Source: Akkermansia sp. (GTDB taxonomy: Bacteria > Verrucomicrobiota > Verrucomicrobiia > Verrucomicrobiales > Akkermansiaceae). Taken from it: a stretch of DNA of 64,000 bases. A model generated the notes under the pieces. That model was not told the origin of the DNA. It did no database searches and saw nothing but the letters and a program-made list of their open reading frames with translations. Shown here one piece after another: positions 17,322 to 25,074 of this stretch. Location: contig NZ_JAJBTT010000032.1 in NCBI RefSeq assembly GCF_020860705.1, positions 1 through 64,000 on the forward strand, written 5' to 3'. The position numbers and the translations under genes are program-made. Position 1 is the first letter of the stretch. Every line of letters starts with the position of its first letter.

Positions 17322-17750
17322 ATGCAGTTCTACCGCAAGAAAGCAAGAACCATGGGGGTGCCCATCGTCCCCATGATAGATATATTAACCATTCTGCTCA
17401 TCTTTTTCATTGTCCATACCCAGTGGAAAAAGCCGCAGTCCTTGCTGAAGATAGACGTGCCGGGAGCGGAATTCATGGAGGGGACTCCTTCCTCGGAACA
17501 GCGGGCCGTCCTGGCCGTGACGGGGGAATCTTCCATTTCCCTGAACGGGAACCTGGTGGAGATGAATGAATTGGCCGCCGCCCTGGAGGTCCTGAAAAAG
17601 GAAAATCCGGATGTCAAATTGCAGCTTGACGTAGATAAAAAGGCGGAGTTTGGCGTCATCGTCGGCATTTGGGATGCGCTGACGTCTGTGGGTATTGACG
17701 CAGGAGAGGTTCCTGCCAGAATAGAAGTCAGCAAGCCCGGCGTGCAGTAA
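17322..17750 (+). CDS. ExbD/TolR-family protein
   Basis: 142 residues. One N-terminal transmembrane helix holds the essential proton-carrying Asp in VPMIDILTILLIFFIVHTQW, after a short cytoplasmic stretch rich in Lys and Arg; a periplasmic domain of about 95 residues follows. Third gene of the TonB-ExbB-ExbD-like operon. The downstream def gene begins after 38 bases and could be read through. Confidence 0.88.
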   Translation: MQFYRKKARTMGVPIVPMIDILTILLIFFIVHTQWKKPQSLLKIDVPGAEFMEGTPSSEQRAVLAVTGESSISLNGNLVEMNELAAALEVLKKENPDVKLQLDVDKKAEFGVIVGIWDALTSVGIDAGEVPARIEVSKPGVQ

Positions 17751-17788
17751 GAATAAACGCCTTAAAAAATATACTCCCCTCCCTCCCG

Positions 17789-18337
17789 ATGTTATTGGAA
17801 ATCGCACAGTATGGAAATCCGGTATTGAAGGAAAAATGCCGCCCCGTGGAACATTTTGACGATAGTCTGAAAACCCTGGCGGAAAATATGCTGGAAACGA
17901 TGTACGCCGCAGAGGGAATAGGCCTGGCTGCTCCGCAGGTGAGCATCCCCGTGCAGCTGGTGGTCATTGATATTCCGTTGGAGGAAGAATCCGTTACCTG
18001 GTTGAAGGTGGATGGAGAGGACAAAGAGCTGTCCGACATCATGCCTCTGATGTTCGTCAATCCCGTTCTGGAACCTTACGGTCCCATGCATCCCTTCCAT
18101 GAAGGCTGCTTGAGCGTGCTCAAGATTCGCGCTTCCGTCGTGCGGCCGGATTTTGTCAAAGCCACGCTGACCATGCTGGACGGCAAGCAAGTGACGATTG
18201 ACTGCAATGGACTGCTGGCCAGATGCCTGCAGCATGAATGCGACCATTTGAACGGCATCCTGTTTGTAGAGCGCGTTTCTTCCGCCCAGAAGATTACCCT
18301 GCGGAATAAACTGAAGCGCCTGGCTGTGGAATATTAA
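17789..18337 (+). CDS. def: Peptide deformylase
   Basis: 182 residues. Removes the formyl group from nascent N-terminal methionine. All three metal/active-site motifs are present: GIGLAAPQV, EGCLSV and QHECDHLNG (Cys and two His bind the metal, Glu is catalytic). An insertion of about 20 residues between motifs 1 and 2 (VTWLKVDGEDKELSD) fits type-I enzymes with a longer loop. An AT-rich stretch with TATACT at about 17768 precedes the gene, so it may have its own promoter. Confidence 0.95.
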   Translation: MLLEIAQYGNPVLKEKCRPVEHFDDSLKTLAENMLETMYAAEGIGLAAPQVSIPVQLVVIDIPLEEESVTWLKVDGEDKELSDIMPLMFVNPVLEPYGPMHPFHEGCLSVLKIRASVVRPDFVKATLTMLDGKQVTIDCNGLLARCLQHECDHLNGILFVERVSSAQKITLRNKLKRLAVEY

Positions 18338-18360
18338 CTTTCCGAGGCACCGCAAGTCCT

Positions 18361-18447
18361 GCGGCCATTAAAACGCTCCCCCCTTGTGTTCCTTGAACAC
18401 ACGAGACGCCGCTGACGCTCCGGCTTTGCAGTTGCCGCAAAGGCTTG
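18361..18447. repeat. Intergenic repeat element with two arms, shared with 44574-44596
   Basis: GCGGCCATTAAAAC (18361-18374) is the reverse complement of GTTTTAATGGCCGC at 44574-44587, and GCCGCAAAGGCTTG (18434-18447) is identical to 44583-44596. Between the arms lies a small perfect hairpin, TGTGTTC (18385-18391) with GAACACA (18395-18401). It sits between the convergent ends of def and the GH57 gene. Looks like a REP-type intergenic element; only two copies are seen here. Confidence 0.4.
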
Positions 18448-18463
18448 TGGTGCTCCCAATAGC

Positions 18464-19645
18464 TCAGGAGGCTTGCGCAGCCGGGGCAGGTTGTTGAGAT
18501 TCCCGCTTAACGCGGATTTGCAGGTCCGCCAGAGCGTTCATGTAGTAAATGTACGCGTCAAAGGCGGAGGCATACGGAGTGAAGGAGTTTTCCTTCTCCA
18601 TATAATGGAAGTGGTCCGCACTCTGGAGTTTGCGCCAGACGTGGGTGAGGTCCTGGTCATTGGCGGCCTTGACCGGTTTTTCCAGGCGGTAGATCTTGCG
18701 GATGGCTTCATCCTGCATGACGTTGCCGTTCCAGTGAGACATGGTGCCGTAGGTGGAGCAGGTCATTTCCTGGGTGCATTCGCATACGGAGACGGGCTTG
18801 ATTTCACGCACTACTTCGGACGGGGTCATGAACCGGTTGCCGGCATCCACGCAGGCAAGAATCATGGTGCGCCAGAATTCAAAGACGCCTGTAGCGTCGG
18901 ATTGGCGTTCGCCAAGCGTTTCATAATCCATGGACAGGGTAGTGACGCTGCCCTGCTGGTGCGTGAGCCAGTCTGCAAAGGTGGTGGGGGAAAGGGGGTA
19001 TTCCGGCCATTCCGGATCAGTCCGCATGATCGCCAGGTCGTTGGACAGTTCCCGGTTGCGGAACATGGTGGTGGTGTTATACACCCACGGGGCCAGAAAT
19101 ACTTCATTGCTGGTGAATCCCTTGAGCATGGCCGGATTGCCGTCCGCCATGATGCCCTTGAAGCCGAGCGTTTCCGCCTGCGCCGCAATGGCATTGGAGT
19201 ACAGCATGCCGGTATTCATCAGCACGTCTGATTCCAGATGGAAAAGTTTTTTGATGAGTTCCCGGTGTTCTGCGATTTGTTCCCCAAATTCCTGGGGAGA
19301 ATAGACGGATGCCAGGGAGTTGTAGTACGGCATCGTCAGAAAGTCCACGCAGCCGGTTTCAGCCAGTTCCTTGAAAGCCGCAATCAGGTCCGGCCTGTGG
19401 TACAGGGCCTGTTCCAGAATGACGCCGCTGAGAGCGAGCCCAAAGCGGAATTTGCCCTCCGTCAATTCGATAAGCTGCTTCATCAGCCGGGTGGCCGGAA
19501 AGTAACAGCGTTCCGCCACCGTGCTGAGCACGCGGGCATTCAAGTCGTCATCTTCATAGAAGGCGTGTTCTCCAATTTTGAAGAAGTCGTAATGAATCAG
19601 CCTGTTGGGCTGGTGTGCCACGAAAGTCAGGGAAATGTTGCTCAT
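18464..19645 (-). CDS. GH57 family alpha-amylase-like protein, expected nucleophile replaced
   Basis: 393 residues. The fold is GH57: HQPNRL at residue 11 (conserved region 1), FGLALSGVILEQ (region 2), MDYETLGERQ with the catalytic Asp at 240 (region 4), and FMTPSEVV. Close relatives, as I recall them from Bacteroidetes, carry NTELIYS in region 3, where Glu is the nucleophile; here the same place reads NTGMLYS, with Gly at 146. The protein is thus probably catalytically dead or altered, like the alpha-amylase-like group described for this family. It follows the GT4 glycogen-synthase-like gene by 49 bases, a pairing common in anaerobic gut bacteria, and may bind alpha-glucan or regulate its partner. 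Confidence 0.85.
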   Translation of the reverse strand: MSNISLTFVAHQPNRLIHYDFFKIGEHAFYEDDDLNARVLSTVAERCYFPATRLMKQLIELTEGKFRFGLALSGVILEQALYHRPDLIAAFKELAETGCVDFLTMPYYNSLASVYSPQEFGEQIAEHRELIKKLFHLESDVLMNTGMLYSNAIAAQAETLGFKGIMADGNPAMLKGFTSNEVFLAPWVYNTTTMFRNRELSNDLAIMRTDPEWPEYPLSPTTFADWLTHQQGSVTTLSMDYETLGERQSDATGVFEFWRTMILACVDAGNRFMTPSEVVREIKPVSVCECTQEMTCSTYGTMSHWNGNVMQDEAIRKIYRLEKPVKAANDQDLTHVWRKLQSADHFHYMEKENSFTPYASAFDAYIYYMNALADLQIRVKRESQQPAPAAQAS

Positions 19646-19694
19646 GAACAGTGGGAGGGGCTGATAGTTTATCGAATGGGGTGCAAGGAAGTTT

Positions 19695-20993
19695 TTAACG
19701 GTTCAGCACATGTTCATAGACGCGGATGACCTTGTCCGCGGCGGCGTCCCAGGTAGAGGCTTTGATGTCCTCCGTGCTTTGTTCCACCACTTTCCGGTAC
19801 AGTTCTTCGTCCGTGCAGAGATGGACGATGTGTTCCGCCATCTTGTTGACGTCCCAGAAGTCCGCTTTCAGGGCGCCCTTCATGACTTCCGCCACGCCGG
19901 ATTGCTTGGAAATGACGGCCGGGATGTTGAATTGGGCGGCTTCCAGCGCTGAAAGGCCGAAAGGTTCCGAGACGGACGGCATGCAGTAGATGTCCGTGAT
20001 GGAGAGCAGGTCATTCACCTTATCCTTGTTCAGGAAGCCGGTGAAGTGGAATTTGTCTCCCACGCCCTTGAAGGCTCCGGATTCAATCAACTGGCGGAGT
20101 TTTTCCCCGGTACCGGCCATGACAAAACGTACGTCGTCCGTCTGCTCCAGCACCTTGGCGGCAATTTGCAGGAAGAAGCCCGGGCCTTTCTGGGCCGTAA
20201 GGCGCCCCAGGAAAAGGACGAGCTTTTCCGGGAATTTTTTCTTTCCCTTGAACACCTTGACGGGGTCCGCTCCATTGTGGATGGGGAAAATTTTGTGGGG
20301 GTCAATGGCGTAATGCCCGCTGGCAATCGTGCCCGTGTACTTGCTGACCGGAATGACGGCGTCCGCCTGTTCCATGCCGAATTTTTCAATGTCGTAAATC
20401 CAGCCGCGGGCGTCCGCTCCGGCGCGGTCAAACTGGGAGGCGTGCAGATGCACCACCAGGGGCTTTCCCGTGGCTTTTTTCACTTCCACACCGGCCAGGT
20501 AGGTCATCCAGTCATGGGCATGGATAATGTCAAAATCCTGCTGCATGGCGACTTTCACCGCTATTTTAGAAAACTGGATCACTTTCAGGGCCAGGTCTCC
20601 GGCATAGAGGTCCTCCTTGGTCTTGAATAACTGGAGGTCCGCTTCATGCGTCTTGGAGAAGGTGATGCGGCCTTCCTTGGTGAATTGCACCATGCCGGAT
20701 TCCCCCTCCACCGTGGTGTAGGGGTCCAGTTCAATGGGGGCGTGCTCCACCAGGGCAAAGCTGTCATAGGAATATTTCTGGTCCACTTGCTCCACTTCCC
20801 GGTAGGAGACATTGTTGAGACCAGTGAGCTGGAAACCATCAAAAAGAACGGAAGGGTCAGCCTTGGGGACGATTACCCTCAAATCCACTTTTTTTGCCAG
20901 CGCTTTGGAAAGCCCCAGGCAGGCAATGCCCAGCCCCCCGTTGACCAGGGGAGGGAATTCCCATCCTAATGTAAGAACTCGGATTGTGTTCAT
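19695..20993 (-). CDS. Glycogen-synthase-like GT4/GT5 glycosyltransferase
   Basis: 432 residues, GT-B fold. The N-terminal domain opens with LTLGWEFPPLVNGGLGIACL, the sugar-nucleotide loop of glycogen/starch synthases, and has IIHAHDWMTYLAGV. The C-terminal domain has VLFLGRLTAQKGPGFFLQI and the donor-binding block MPSVSEPFGLSALEA, in which E..FG..LE is the retaining GT4 signature. It likely extends alpha-1,4-glucan from an ADP- or UDP-glucose donor. Upstream of the GH57 gene in the same direction; divergent from the GH31 alpha-glucosidase, suggesting a storage-glucan locus. Confidence 0.85.
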   Translation of the reverse strand: MNTIRVLTLGWEFPPLVNGGLGIACLGLSKALAKKVDLRVIVPKADPSVLFDGFQLTGLNNVSYREVEQVDQKYSYDSFALVEHAPIELDPYTTVEGESGMVQFTKEGRITFSKTHEADLQLFKTKEDLYAGDLALKVIQFSKIAVKVAMQQDFDIIHAHDWMTYLAGVEVKKATGKPLVVHLHASQFDRAGADARGWIYDIEKFGMEQADAVIPVSKYTGTIASGHYAIDPHKIFPIHNGADPVKVFKGKKKFPEKLVLFLGRLTAQKGPGFFLQIAAKVLEQTDDVRFVMAGTGEKLRQLIESGAFKGVGDKFHFTGFLNKDKVNDLLSITDIYCMPSVSEPFGLSALEAAQFNIPAVISKQSGVAEVMKGALKADFWDVNKMAEHIVHLCTDEELYRKVVEQSTEDIKASTWDAAADKVIRVYEHVLNR

Positions 20994-21039
20994 TGGTTGA
21001 TGTGGGTTGTTGGTGTCGGGAAGGATGCAGCATCATGCC

Positions 21040-21056
21040 GTGTTGTACACCAACAC
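21040..21056. promoter_or_regulatory. Inverted repeat in the divergent GT4/GH31 control region
   Basis: GTGTTG-5 nt-CAACAC, a 17-bp imperfect palindrome, lies in the 220-bp gap between the divergent GT4 and GH31 genes. A second palindrome, TTAGTACTAA, is at 21103-21112. Either could be an operator coordinating the two glucan genes; this is inferred from position and symmetry only. Confidence 0.3.
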
Positions 21057-21213
21057 AATAAAACCAGATTTTTCATGTTCGGTCTAGAGTAATATGAGTA
21101 ATTTAGTACTAATAATGAAAAGAAAAATGGTGGTTTAGTTCAATCTTGCGTTCGTCATGAAATTGATTTAATCTGAATGGAACGCCTTTGGCACTTTCTT
21201 CTGTTTGGCTTTC

Positions 21214-23613
21214 ATGCACACCTCTCCGGACATTCCTGAAAAACGAAAAAAGCCTCCTCTCCGGGGGCATCTTGTTAAATGGGAGTATACTAATGCCGTT
21301 TCCAAAATAACTCTCAGCGTGTGCATTGCGGACAATGGCATTGTCCGTGTGACTTATTTCTCCGGCCCCGTGCCGGAAGACGAGCCAAGTTACGCCGTCA
21401 GTCCCGGATATGCCGCCCCCGGAGCGGAGGTTCGGGAGTATGACGGGGAGGGAATGCATGTCATTGAAACATCCTTGTTGCGGATTCGCATCCGCACGGA
21501 GGAGCAAAAGGTGGATTTTTACGATATTGTCACGGATGAACCCCTGCTGACGGATGAAGGCGGTTTTGGGAGGGAGTCCAAGGACTGGACGGGTGACGCC
21601 CGCGTGTGGATACGGAAGAGGCTTCAGGACACGGAGCACTTTTTCGGGCTGGGGGACAAGCCCTGCGCCCTGAACCTGCGGGGCAAGTATTTCTCCATGT
21701 GGGGGGCGGACCACTATGATTTTCATGAGGAGTCTGACCCCCTGTACAAAAGCATCCCGTTTTTTCTCAGCCTGCGGGAGGGGAAGGCGTACGGCCTGCT
21801 GTTTGACAATACGTGCCGCTCCTATTTCGACTTCGGCGCCACGGATGAAAAGGTACTGGCCTTCGGATCGTTTGGCGGCCTGATGAATTACTATTTCATT
21901 TACGACCGCCGTCCTCTGGACATTGTGGCCGCCTATACGCGCCTTACCGGCACGCCTGAATTGCCCCCTTTGTGGGCACTGGGCTACCACCAGTCCAAAT
22001 GGAGCTATTATCCGGACAAGGCCGTGTATAACCTGGTGGAACGGTTCCGGGACCTGGGCATTCCGTGTGATGCCGTCCATCTGGATCACCATTACATGGA
22101 GAACAAGGAGGGGTTTACCTGGGACAGGTATAACTTTCCTGACGCGGCGGGAATGGTCCGCTCCCTGGAGGAGGACGGGATAAAGACGGTCCTGATCGTG
22201 AATCCCGGCGTGAAAATCAATCCGGACAATCCGGTCTGGACGGAGGGTTTTGAACGGAATTATTTCTGCCGCCGGGCGGAGGGCAACCTGTTGTCGGATG
22301 AAGTCTGGCCGGGACTCTGCAATTTCCCGGATTTCACGTCTCCGGCCGTCCGGGACTGGTGGGCCGGATTGTTCCGGCAGGATCTTGAAGAAGTGGGCGT
22401 GCGCGGGCTTTGGAACGATATGAACGAGCCTGTCGTTTTCCCGGACCGCACGTTCCCGATGGATACGCGGCATGAATACGACGGCATGCCCTGTTCCCAT
22501 GAAAAGGCCCATAACATTTACGGTCAGTGTATGGCGGAGGCCTCCTGGCTGGGCATGAAGCGCCATGCGCCGGACAGGCGCCCCTTCCTGCTGTCCCGGT
22601 CCGGTTTTGCCGGGTTGCAGCGCTTTGCCGCCACATGGACGGGGGACAACCGGTCCAACTGGGAACATTTGAAACTGGCCAATTTCCAATGCCAGCGGCT
22701 TGCCGCCTCCGGCATCTCCTTTGCGGGGGCGGATGCGGGGGGATTCATGGGCCATCCCACGCCGGAGCTGTTTTGCCGCTGGATGCAGATGGCCGCGTTC
22801 CACGGACTCTTCCGCAATCATTCCTCCGGGGAGTTCGGCGGCCAGGAACCCTGGGTATTCGGCCAGGAGGCAACCGGATACGTGAAAGCCGCCATTGAAG
22901 GCCGCTACCGCCTGCTTCCGTATATTTACACCCAGTTCCACCGTTATGTGGAAACAGGAATGCCCGTGCTGCGCTCCCTGGCCCTGCAATGTTTTGAGAA
23001 CAGAGACACCTACTGGCGGGGGGCTGAATATTTCTTTGGCGACCATCTGTACGTCATTCCCATTCACGAGCCGCAGGAAGGCGGCCGCTTTCTCTACATT
23101 CCGGAAGGCGTCTGGTATTCCTACCACACGGACTGCCTGATGGAGGAGACGGGGAAGGATGTCTGGGTGAAATGCCCGCTTTCCTTCCTTCCCGTCTATG
23201 TCCGCGGCGGGGCGGTTATTCCCCATTGGCCCGTGCAGCAGCATGTGGGCGAACTGCCCAGACCCCCGCTGGCGCTGGATGTCTGGTGGGCGCCGGAGGA
23301 GGAAGTAACTTCCCATCTGTATGAAGATGCCGGGGACGGCTATGCGTACAGGGACGGGGAATGCGCCGTGCATGAATTCCTTTACCGCGGCGGAAGCTCG
23401 CATTCCCTGGAACTGGCCTGGAATTGCGAAGGGAACGCCGGCATGTTCCATGAATCTGTGGAAGTGGTCCTGCACGGCTTGCCGGCGGGGATTTCCATGG
23501 CTGCCCGCATGGACGGCGTTCCCTGCCGCGGCGTGGTCAGGGATGGCCGGGTATGGAGAATCCCGGTGGCGGCCAGGTTTGAAACTCTTTCCGTTTGCTG
23601 GACGGAGGAATGA
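21214..23613 (+). CDS. GH31 family alpha-glucosidase
   Basis: About 799 residues from the ATG at 21214 (a TTG three codons upstream is in frame but less likely). No signal peptide is seen, so it is probably cytoplasmic. GH31 marks: PLWALGYHQSKWSYYP at the barrel entrance, GLWNDMNEPVVF with the nucleophile Asp at about 402, and WTGDNRSNWEHL with the acid/base Asp at about 478, then GADAGGFMGHP and RYRLLPYIYTQFH. N-terminal beta domain (about 1-230), barrel (about 230-590), C-terminal beta domains (about 590-799). Should release glucose or another alpha-sugar from short oligosaccharides; exact specificity cannot be read. Divergent from the glycogen-type genes. Confidence 0.93.
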   Translation: MHTSPDIPEKRKKPPLRGHLVKWEYTNAVSKITLSVCIADNGIVRVTYFSGPVPEDEPSYAVSPGYAAPGAEVREYDGEGMHVIETSLLRIRIRTEEQKVDFYDIVTDEPLLTDEGGFGRESKDWTGDARVWIRKRLQDTEHFFGLGDKPCALNLRGKYFSMWGADHYDFHEESDPLYKSIPFFLSLREGKAYGLLFDNTCRSYFDFGATDEKVLAFGSFGGLMNYYFIYDRRPLDIVAAYTRLTGTPELPPLWALGYHQSKWSYYPDKAVYNLVERFRDLGIPCDAVHLDHHYMENKEGFTWDRYNFPDAAGMVRSLEEDGIKTVLIVNPGVKINPDNPVWTEGFERNYFCRRAEGNLLSDEVWPGLCNFPDFTSPAVRDWWAGLFRQDLEEVGVRGLWNDMNEPVVFPDRTFPMDTRHEYDGMPCSHEKAHNIYGQCMAEASWLGMKRHAPDRRPFLLSRSGFAGLQRFAATWTGDNRSNWEHLKLANFQCQRLAASGISFAGADAGGFMGHPTPELFCRWMQMAAFHGLFRNHSSGEFGGQEPWVFGQEATGYVKAAIEGRYRLLPYIYTQFHRYVETGMPVLRSLALQCFENRDTYWRGAEYFFGDHLYVIPIHEPQEGGRFLYIPEGVWYSYHTDCLMEETGKDVWVKCPLSFLPVYVRGGAVIPHWPVQQHVGELPRPPLALDVWWAPEEEVTSHLYEDAGDGYAYRDGECAVHEFLYRGGSSHSLELAWNCEGNAGMFHESVEVVLHGLPAGISMAARMDGVPCRGVVRDGRVWRIPVAARFETLSVCWTEE

Positions 23614-23651
23614 TGGCTTTCCCCGGAAAGGGAGAACTTCCGGCGGAGATG

Positions 23652-24665
23652 TCAGGGAAGCCGGAAACTGTGCCTGACCGTATCCCTCTTTAGTTTCAGT
23701 TCCCGCCATTCATGCGTCAGCGTGGAGGAAGCCACCACGCCGCCTCCGGTGCAGAGCGCCACCCTTCGTCCCTGCCAGTACATGGACCGGATCCCTACCA
23801 GGCAGAAGAAGTCCCCGTCTTCCAGGAACCCGAACGGTGCGCCGAAATAGGCCGGACAGCGAAGGCGCGACCGCCAGTCGTCCAGCTGGGCAAGCGTCTT
23901 TTCCGTGCGGGGCTGGGAACCCAGGGCGGGGGTGGGATGAAGCAGGCGTATCCAGTAGTCCGGAGGCATCGGTTTGTCCGCTTCCAGGGTGAGGTAGGTG
24001 ACGAAGTGAATCAAGGTGCCGAGATCCAGCACGCTGCGGGATGTTCTGGTAACGCTGCCGTAAGGCGACAGGCGGGAAAGGATGCTGCCGGCCACAATTT
24101 CGTGCTCGCGGATCTCCTTGTCGTCATTGATGAAAACTCCCTCGTCTTCCGGACGGGCCGTTCCGGCCAGGGCCATCGTCGTCAGGCGGCGGCCCTGCTG
24201 GTGGAACAGGGTTTCCGGAGTGGCTCCGCAGAATCCTTCCTGTTCCGTCCACCAGGCATAGGGGTAATGGACTTGTGAGCCGCTGATGGCCCGCAGGATG
24301 AGTTCACGGGGAACATGGGGGGGCTGCATTTCTCCAAACTGGGGCGTGGCCGGAACGCTCTTCACCAGATGACCGGAAGCGATCTGGCCTGTCATTTCCG
24401 TAAAAACCTGGGCGTACGCGTCCGGGGACGGCTCCGTCCACCGGATTTCCGGAGCGGGCGGCAGGGGGCCTTCCGGTTCCGTGATGGAATGCAGGGAGGC
24501 CGGTATTTTCCAGGGCCGCGGGTCATCCAGTCGGAACGTGTTGACATAAAAGGCTCTTCCGGATTCAGGAGGTTGGGCCGATTCCCTGAAAGGGCCGGTC
24601 CCGAGAAGAAGGCCGCGGGAAGGGTGTCTGATCAGGGCTCCGGAAGTCAGCGTGCTTATGTCCAT
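23652..24665 (-). CDS. Isochorismate synthase-like chorismate-binding enzyme
   Basis: 337 residues, shorter than typical MenF (about 430) because the N-terminal part is reduced. The chorismate-binding domain is complete in order: FCGATPETLFHQQGRRLTTM, then ALAGTARPEDEG, REHEIVAGSILSRL, GTLIHFVTYL and LLHPTPALGSQPRTE. These match the isochorismate/anthranilate/aminodeoxychorismate group; the short length and lone gene fit isochorismate synthase feeding menaquinone, but PabB- or salicylate-type activity cannot be excluded from sequence alone. The next gene cluster, a quinol-using complex III, makes a menaquinone role attractive (inference). Confidence 0.75.
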   Translation of the reverse strand: MDISTLTSGALIRHPSRGLLLGTGPFRESAQPPESGRAFYVNTFRLDDPRPWKIPASLHSITEPEGPLPPAPEIRWTEPSPDAYAQVFTEMTGQIASGHLVKSVPATPQFGEMQPPHVPRELILRAISGSQVHYPYAWWTEQEGFCGATPETLFHQQGRRLTTMALAGTARPEDEGVFINDDKEIREHEIVAGSILSRLSPYGSVTRTSRSVLDLGTLIHFVTYLTLEADKPMPPDYWIRLLHPTPALGSQPRTEKTLAQLDDWRSRLRCPAYFGAPFGFLEDGDFFCLVGIRSMYWQGRRVALCTGGGVVASSTLTHEWRELKLKRDTVRHSFRLP

Positions 24666-25074
24666 GCGGCGTTTATCTTAAAATGCCGTGGCTGGGATTT
24701 CCAGCTATTTGAATGTTTGCAGGGGGCCGGATGGAATGGGGATGGTGACCCAGAGAAGAGCGGATGCGCGCGTTTGTTTTTCCAGGATGTTTCAGGGGCT
24801 GCCGTGAACGGTTGACTGACATTCACCTGGGGATGGAGGTTTGATTCGTTCATCTTTCAGATTCACTCACCCTGCGGGCTTCAAGCTTGCGCTTTCCGTC
24901 CAACCGGGCTTGCCCGGTTTCCGGCCTTCGTGTTTAAAATTTCCTTTACAGCGCCGCGCAGGGAAATTTTCCCTTCATCCTTTCCTGTCCGGAATTTTTT
25001 CAAGGGGCGGGAGCCCCTTGCTCCCAGGGATGCGGCCATGGATATTCAGTAATGCCGTTTCTGCGGGGGACCGC
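24666..25074. other. Gene-free, hairpin-rich stretch upstream of the complex III operon
   Basis: No credible gene, though the downstream frame stays open leftward to about 24841 with shadow-like composition. Three tight inverted repeats lie in a row: AACCGGGC/GCCCGGTT (24902-24919, 2-nt loop), AAAATTTCC/GGAAATTTT (24936-24970, long loop) and CAAGGGGC/GCCCCTTG (25001-25020, 4-nt loop). None is followed by a T-run. They could form a structured 5' leader of the act operon. Confidence 0.45.

Noticed and set aside
21109..23709. An 866-codon open frame on the minus strand opposite the GH31 gene
   Set aside because: It mirrors the GH31 gene, has no recognisable motif, and the opposite frame carries all GH31 catalytic motifs.
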